Shown here piece after piece: positions 60,066 through 64,000 of a stretch of DNA of 64,000 nucleotides. The stretch is from Cucumis sativus (lineage: Eukaryota > Streptophyta > Magnoliopsida > Cucurbitales > Cucurbitaceae), in assembly GCF_000004075.3 (NCBI RefSeq), contig NC_026660.2:7006001-7070000 (forward strand), written 5' to 3'. The notes beneath the pieces are model-generated. The model was not told where the DNA came from and ran no database searches. It worked only from the letters and a program-made list of their open reading frames with translations. A program made the translations under genes and the position numbers. Each line of letters opens with the position of its first letter. Within the stretch, counting starts at the first letter, position 1.

Positions 60066-63000
60066 AAAAGATGGAAATAAAAACAATGATAGAAGAATTA
60101 TGAGTAAGAAAAAAGGAAAATAAAAAAGAAGGGGGTGAGAGAAGTAAGTAAAAGTGATAATAATGATGAAGATGAAACGACATTGGGAAATCAAGGGAAT
60201 TAAATGCTTGCAATTTCAGAGCCACACATGGCATTTTATGAGATATTATTGCTCATATAATGCCTAGTCTCTATCAAATATATATATATATATATATATC
60301 TTAATTTAATTTAATCAAATTCAAATATATAAATTGTTTTTACTTTTGCATTCATTTCTTTTCGCATTCAATTGGCTAATGTCTACATTAATTATCTACT
60401 GTCATGCAATTGCAGTAAAGTAAAAACACACACATATATACACATATTATATATTTTTTTATTTCATTATATATCTTTTTTTAAAAAAAAAATAAGAATT
60501 ACAATAAAAACGGTAGTGGTTTTGCTTGTTAAGTCATTTGTGAGAACATTTTTTTTTATTTAGGAATCAATTTGACCTTTCAAAATAAAAATTGTGCAAG
60601 GAAAAGAAAAAAAAAAGATTGAATAACATTAAACTAAGGGAAAGCATTCAATACCATGCAAGGTAGAAATGATGATCGATCCTTTGGAATCTATTTTTCA
60701 ATCAAACTATCGTCGAATTGACTACGGTTGCTTTAATAAAAGTTCAAGCTAACCTCGGTCGTTGAGGAGTAAAAAATAGTTGATAAGTTGGATCGGTTTA
60801 ATGCTTTGATTTTTCTTTCAAATTTTATTTATACTTTTCTCAAATCGACACTAGCTGACTTTGGTTTGATCGATTCAATTTTTTAGTCTATCATGCTAGA
60901 CACGGGTGGAATGAATATTTTTTAAGAAAAAAAACTAACATTTTCTAATTATTAGAATTTATAGAGTTAGATATTAAAAATTTAAATATTTTAGAGTATC
61001 AATTAATTAATTACGTGTTTGAATTCCTTATAGATTTTCACGTAACTTAAACTTAAGTTAATAGGGTGAGATTCAAATAATATAAGTTTGGGAACAAGTA
61101 ATACCTTAACTAAACAGATTATTAAGCACGTACACACTTAAAAGTCGAACCTTTTCTTCTAATTCCAACTTATTTTTTGTTTTTTAAAAATTATTTCACA
61201 ATGTTAAAATTAATTTCGTTTGTAAAATATATTAACTCAAAAAACTTTCTTAAACCTATTATTTTTTTTATAAAAAAAATTAAAAGTTCCAATACCTGAT
61301 ATATATATATAAACAAAGACTAAACATGCTTCTCAACAAATGAAAAAAAAGCATACAAAGAATAAACATGAAGTTTAATATAATTATGTACATGTGTTCT
61401 TCAAAAAAAAATTTTCATAATTATATTAACTAATAAGACGAATAAAAACGATCTAAATTTACTCAATATTTTGATTAAGTATCATCTTCTTAGTATAATT
61501 GTAGTTGGAGAGAGTTTGAATGGTAGAATACTTATATATACCAATTGATCTATATTCGATTTAACAATTAGATTATTATTTAGACATTAAACTTAGTTTT
61601 AATGAAGTTAATTCATCTTCTCAATTTTGATTTTGTTTGTATGTTATTTTTTTTAAAAAACTCTAAAAGTACTTTTCACTATTTACAAAATTGTGTGAAT
61701 AGTTATCTTAATTATTATGTTTTATTTATCATAACTACTATTTGAGATATGTACCTTTGAAATTTTGTTGAGAGATAAAAATAGTGAGATAATATATTGT
61801 ACGAGAAAAGGTAGATAACAAATGCACGTTGTCGAATAACTAAACATATATGACATTTCTATACAATTTCACTTTCATCTATTCTCACTAGAAAAATAAA
61901 ATAATCTTAAAAGAATAAAAATGATTTATCAAATGATCAAAGATCGTACTTAGACAATGAGGTACGCAAAAATAGTTGCTACTTTAAAACAATATACAAT
62001 AAGTAGTAGTTAACTTTTAACGACAAAAGAGTTAAAATTAATGTCCATTAGAAAATTAAGAATTAACGGTGAAAAAACAACAACACAAATTAACTTTTAT
62101 ATATTATATGATTTAAAATGAAGAGAAAGTATGTGTTTGTTCACCCAACTTTTTTAGTGAGATGTAAAAAAACAAGGGACTTTTACAAAAATAACAAAAG
62201 AAATTTATGATAATAGAATCGATGTCATAATATTTTTTAAATTTGTAAAAGTAGCAAATTTAAAGGTGATAGATCAATATTATGATTATTGTTTTTGATA
62301 GCTGCCTGATATCACAAATTTTGTCATATTCGCAGTATGCAAAAAATTAGTGCTATGAACTGCTTTTTTCTAAATGTTTTTGTCATTTGTTGCAATTTTA
62401 TAAAAAAACAATCAAACAGAAGACAGATAAAAAGGTAAAACGGTGTGTTATTGACGTACATTCAAATTCAACCGAAAACCCTATATGTTCTTTTCTTTTG
62501 ATTTTTAAAGAAAAGAAAAAGGCTATGGTCTCACACGTTCACAGTGATGAATGAAATAGGAAAGTGGACTAGGAATTTAAGTAGGAGCAAACAATGATTA
62601 ATTAAGAATAATATCGTTTTAGAATTTTTTTAAATTAATGTCTAATGATAAATTTAGAATTCATAGTTTCATGTCTAATTATTATTAGTCTCTCAATTTC
62701 ACAAAATAATAACCTAATTTTCTTTTTTTTTCTAAAAAATCATAACAATAAATTTCAATTGTCTTCCCACATTTTCTTTTGATAATCAATACTATTGAAT
62801 TTTTATGATATCAAAATTAACATAAAATGTAAATTTTGTAGAGATATTAATGAACACCCACACAAATTTCTCAATATTTATTATTATTAAATTTTACAAG
62901 TTTCTTATATTTTGTAAATAATTTAAATTTCTTTTCTCTTACTTACAATCATTTTTCTAACGAAAAGATTTTTTTTTTAAAAAAAGAACTAGAGCATTAA

Positions 63001-63707
63001 AACCTAACCCTAAAGATTAAATTTAATATTTTTGTTTAAAATTAAAAAAGAAAATTGAGAAAAAAATTAGAAAAGTTTGAAAAAAAAAATACTACCATTT
63101 CAATTCTAATAAATTTTGTAATTGAATGGTTTTTTTAAGATAGCGTAAATAGTTTTTTTTATTTAAATAAAATATCTTTAAAAATTAAAATAGATAACTT
63201 GTAATGAACTAAAATATTTACAAAATATAACAAACTTTCATATTTTATAAATAGCGCATTTAGTAGACTAAATATTTTAAGCAGTTTTGTAATTTCAATA
63301 ATCTTTTTTAATTAAAATTACATAAACTAAAATTAAATGAGAAATTGTATTAGATAAAAAAAATAGAAAAAAATAACTCATAATACACATTTTTTTTGCA
63401 TATTATAAATATCAGTAATAAGACGATAATTTATTTTTATAATTTTGAAAATTTAATTGGCATACACTCTATTGTTATAAAAAAAATCTATTTTTTTTCA
63501 CGTATACCCCAAAATTAAGTCATTTAAAAGGTGAAAAAAATGTTATTTTAGTTTTGATTTTGATTTTTTATTTTAAATGTTTGATATAGTTTGAATGAAT
63601 TAAGATATAAAAGAGATAAAAACGTGAAAAAATGTAATAGAAAAAAAGAAAGAAGAAAAGGAGAGGAAAGGAAAGGAAAAGGGTAAAAGGTTTTGTTAAA
63701 AAAGAAA

Positions 63708-63740
<33 letters not shown>
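56031..63740. other. Long intergenic, AT-rich, with microsatellites
   Basis: No gene recognised. Microsatellites: (TA)n 57319-57342, (TC)n 58859-58892, (AT)n 60021-60066 and 60278-60299, (GAAA)n 63702-63742. Around 58587-59042 CT-rich and A-rich runs produce open frames on both strands that are low-complexity only. A possible CT-rich leader near 58620-58700 has no ORF to go with it. Confidence 0.5.
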
Positions 63741-63742
<2 letters not shown>

Positions 63743-64000
63743 GGATGAAAAAGTGGGTCCGAAAGACCCATCTGTCGGTCATGGCCTCGTATTCCTCGCT
63801 CTGCCAAAAGTGACACGCCAGCCGAGGGTCCCCTTTTCTTTTTCTTTCTATTTCAACACCCAACAATTCCTCTTTTTTTCTTTAACTCTTCACTCATAAT
63901 ATTATTCATTCATCAATTCATTTACTTCATCAAACTATTTCTTTTTTTTCTTTTTTTTTTTTTATTTTCATGGAAAAAAGTACAAAAATATTAAATGGGG
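63743..64000 (+). promoter_or_regulatory. Possible promoter and leader of a gene beyond the right edge
   Basis: After the (GAAA)n run the sequence becomes GC-richer (GTGGGTCCGAAAGACCCATC, GACACGCCAGCCGAGGGTCC), then turns into a CT-rich, ATG-poor leader-like stretch (CTTTTTCTTTC, CAACACCCAACAATTCC, ATTCATTCATC). This layout is typical of plant core promoters without a TATA box and CT-rich 5' untranslated regions. No coding sequence is visible yet. Confidence 0.35.

Noticed and set aside
1-64000. CRISPR array, bacterial operon or integrated bacterial defence system
   Set aside because: No regularly spaced repeats and no prokaryotic gene layout; all coding features are plant genes or plant retroelements.

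Overview
The window is nuclear DNA from a flowering plant. Genes are broken by AT-rich introns with GT..AG borders. There is a nuclear tRNA-Ala gene, a plastid-targeted bacterial-type glycyl-tRNA synthetase, a strigolactone-pathway carotenoid dioxygenase, and many decayed retrotransposons (Copia, LINE, Au-type SINE, MITE). I suspect a cucurbit because the repeats look familiar, but nothing here proves it. All joins below were made by reading splice sites and protein similarity by eye.

Layout. (1) 1-14365, minus: 5' part of the plastid glycyl-tRNA synthetase gene (EDD1 type), 16 exons visible, running off the left edge; its introns hold SINE, LINE, MITE and an LRR-kinase fragment. (2) 15605-16939, minus: DAD1-like class I phospholipase/lipase with a one-base deletion that shifts the frame before the catalytic motif. 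(3) 17000-23500: AT-rich, with a 1.4 kb foldback element and tRNA-Ala(UGC). (4) 23605-28757, plus: complete seven-exon CCD7 (MAX3), 614 residues. (5) 29893-33824, plus: two tandem genes for small Ole e 6-like cysteine-rich proteins with shared promoter elements. (6) 34800-47320: decayed Copia pieces, a four-exon gene of possible PCNA-like fold, and broken GET4 and NUP62 genes, all on the minus strand. The GET4 exons are in two blocks whose order is swapped. (7) 47321-56030, minus: tandem duplication of a kinesin-light-chain-related (KLCR/CMU) gene; the 51913-54499 copy is intact, the 47321-49413 copy is a pseudogene, and a LINE fragment lies between them. (8) 56030-64000: mostly AT-rich sequence and microsatellites, perhaps ending in the promoter and leader of a gene beyond the right edge.

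The genes do not form one pathway. GlyRS serves plastid translation, CCD7 makes the strigolactone precursor in plastids, the Ole e 6-like pair is likely secreted from pollen, and KLCR proteins act at cortical microtubules. The most unusual part is 36-47 kb, where intron-bearing fragments of GET4, NUP62 and KLCR lie together with Copia and LTR debris. I did not find a convincing new biological system; the best leads are this fragment cluster, the foldback element, the overlapping upstream ORF at CCD7 and the shared palindromic promoter motif of the pollen-protein genes.
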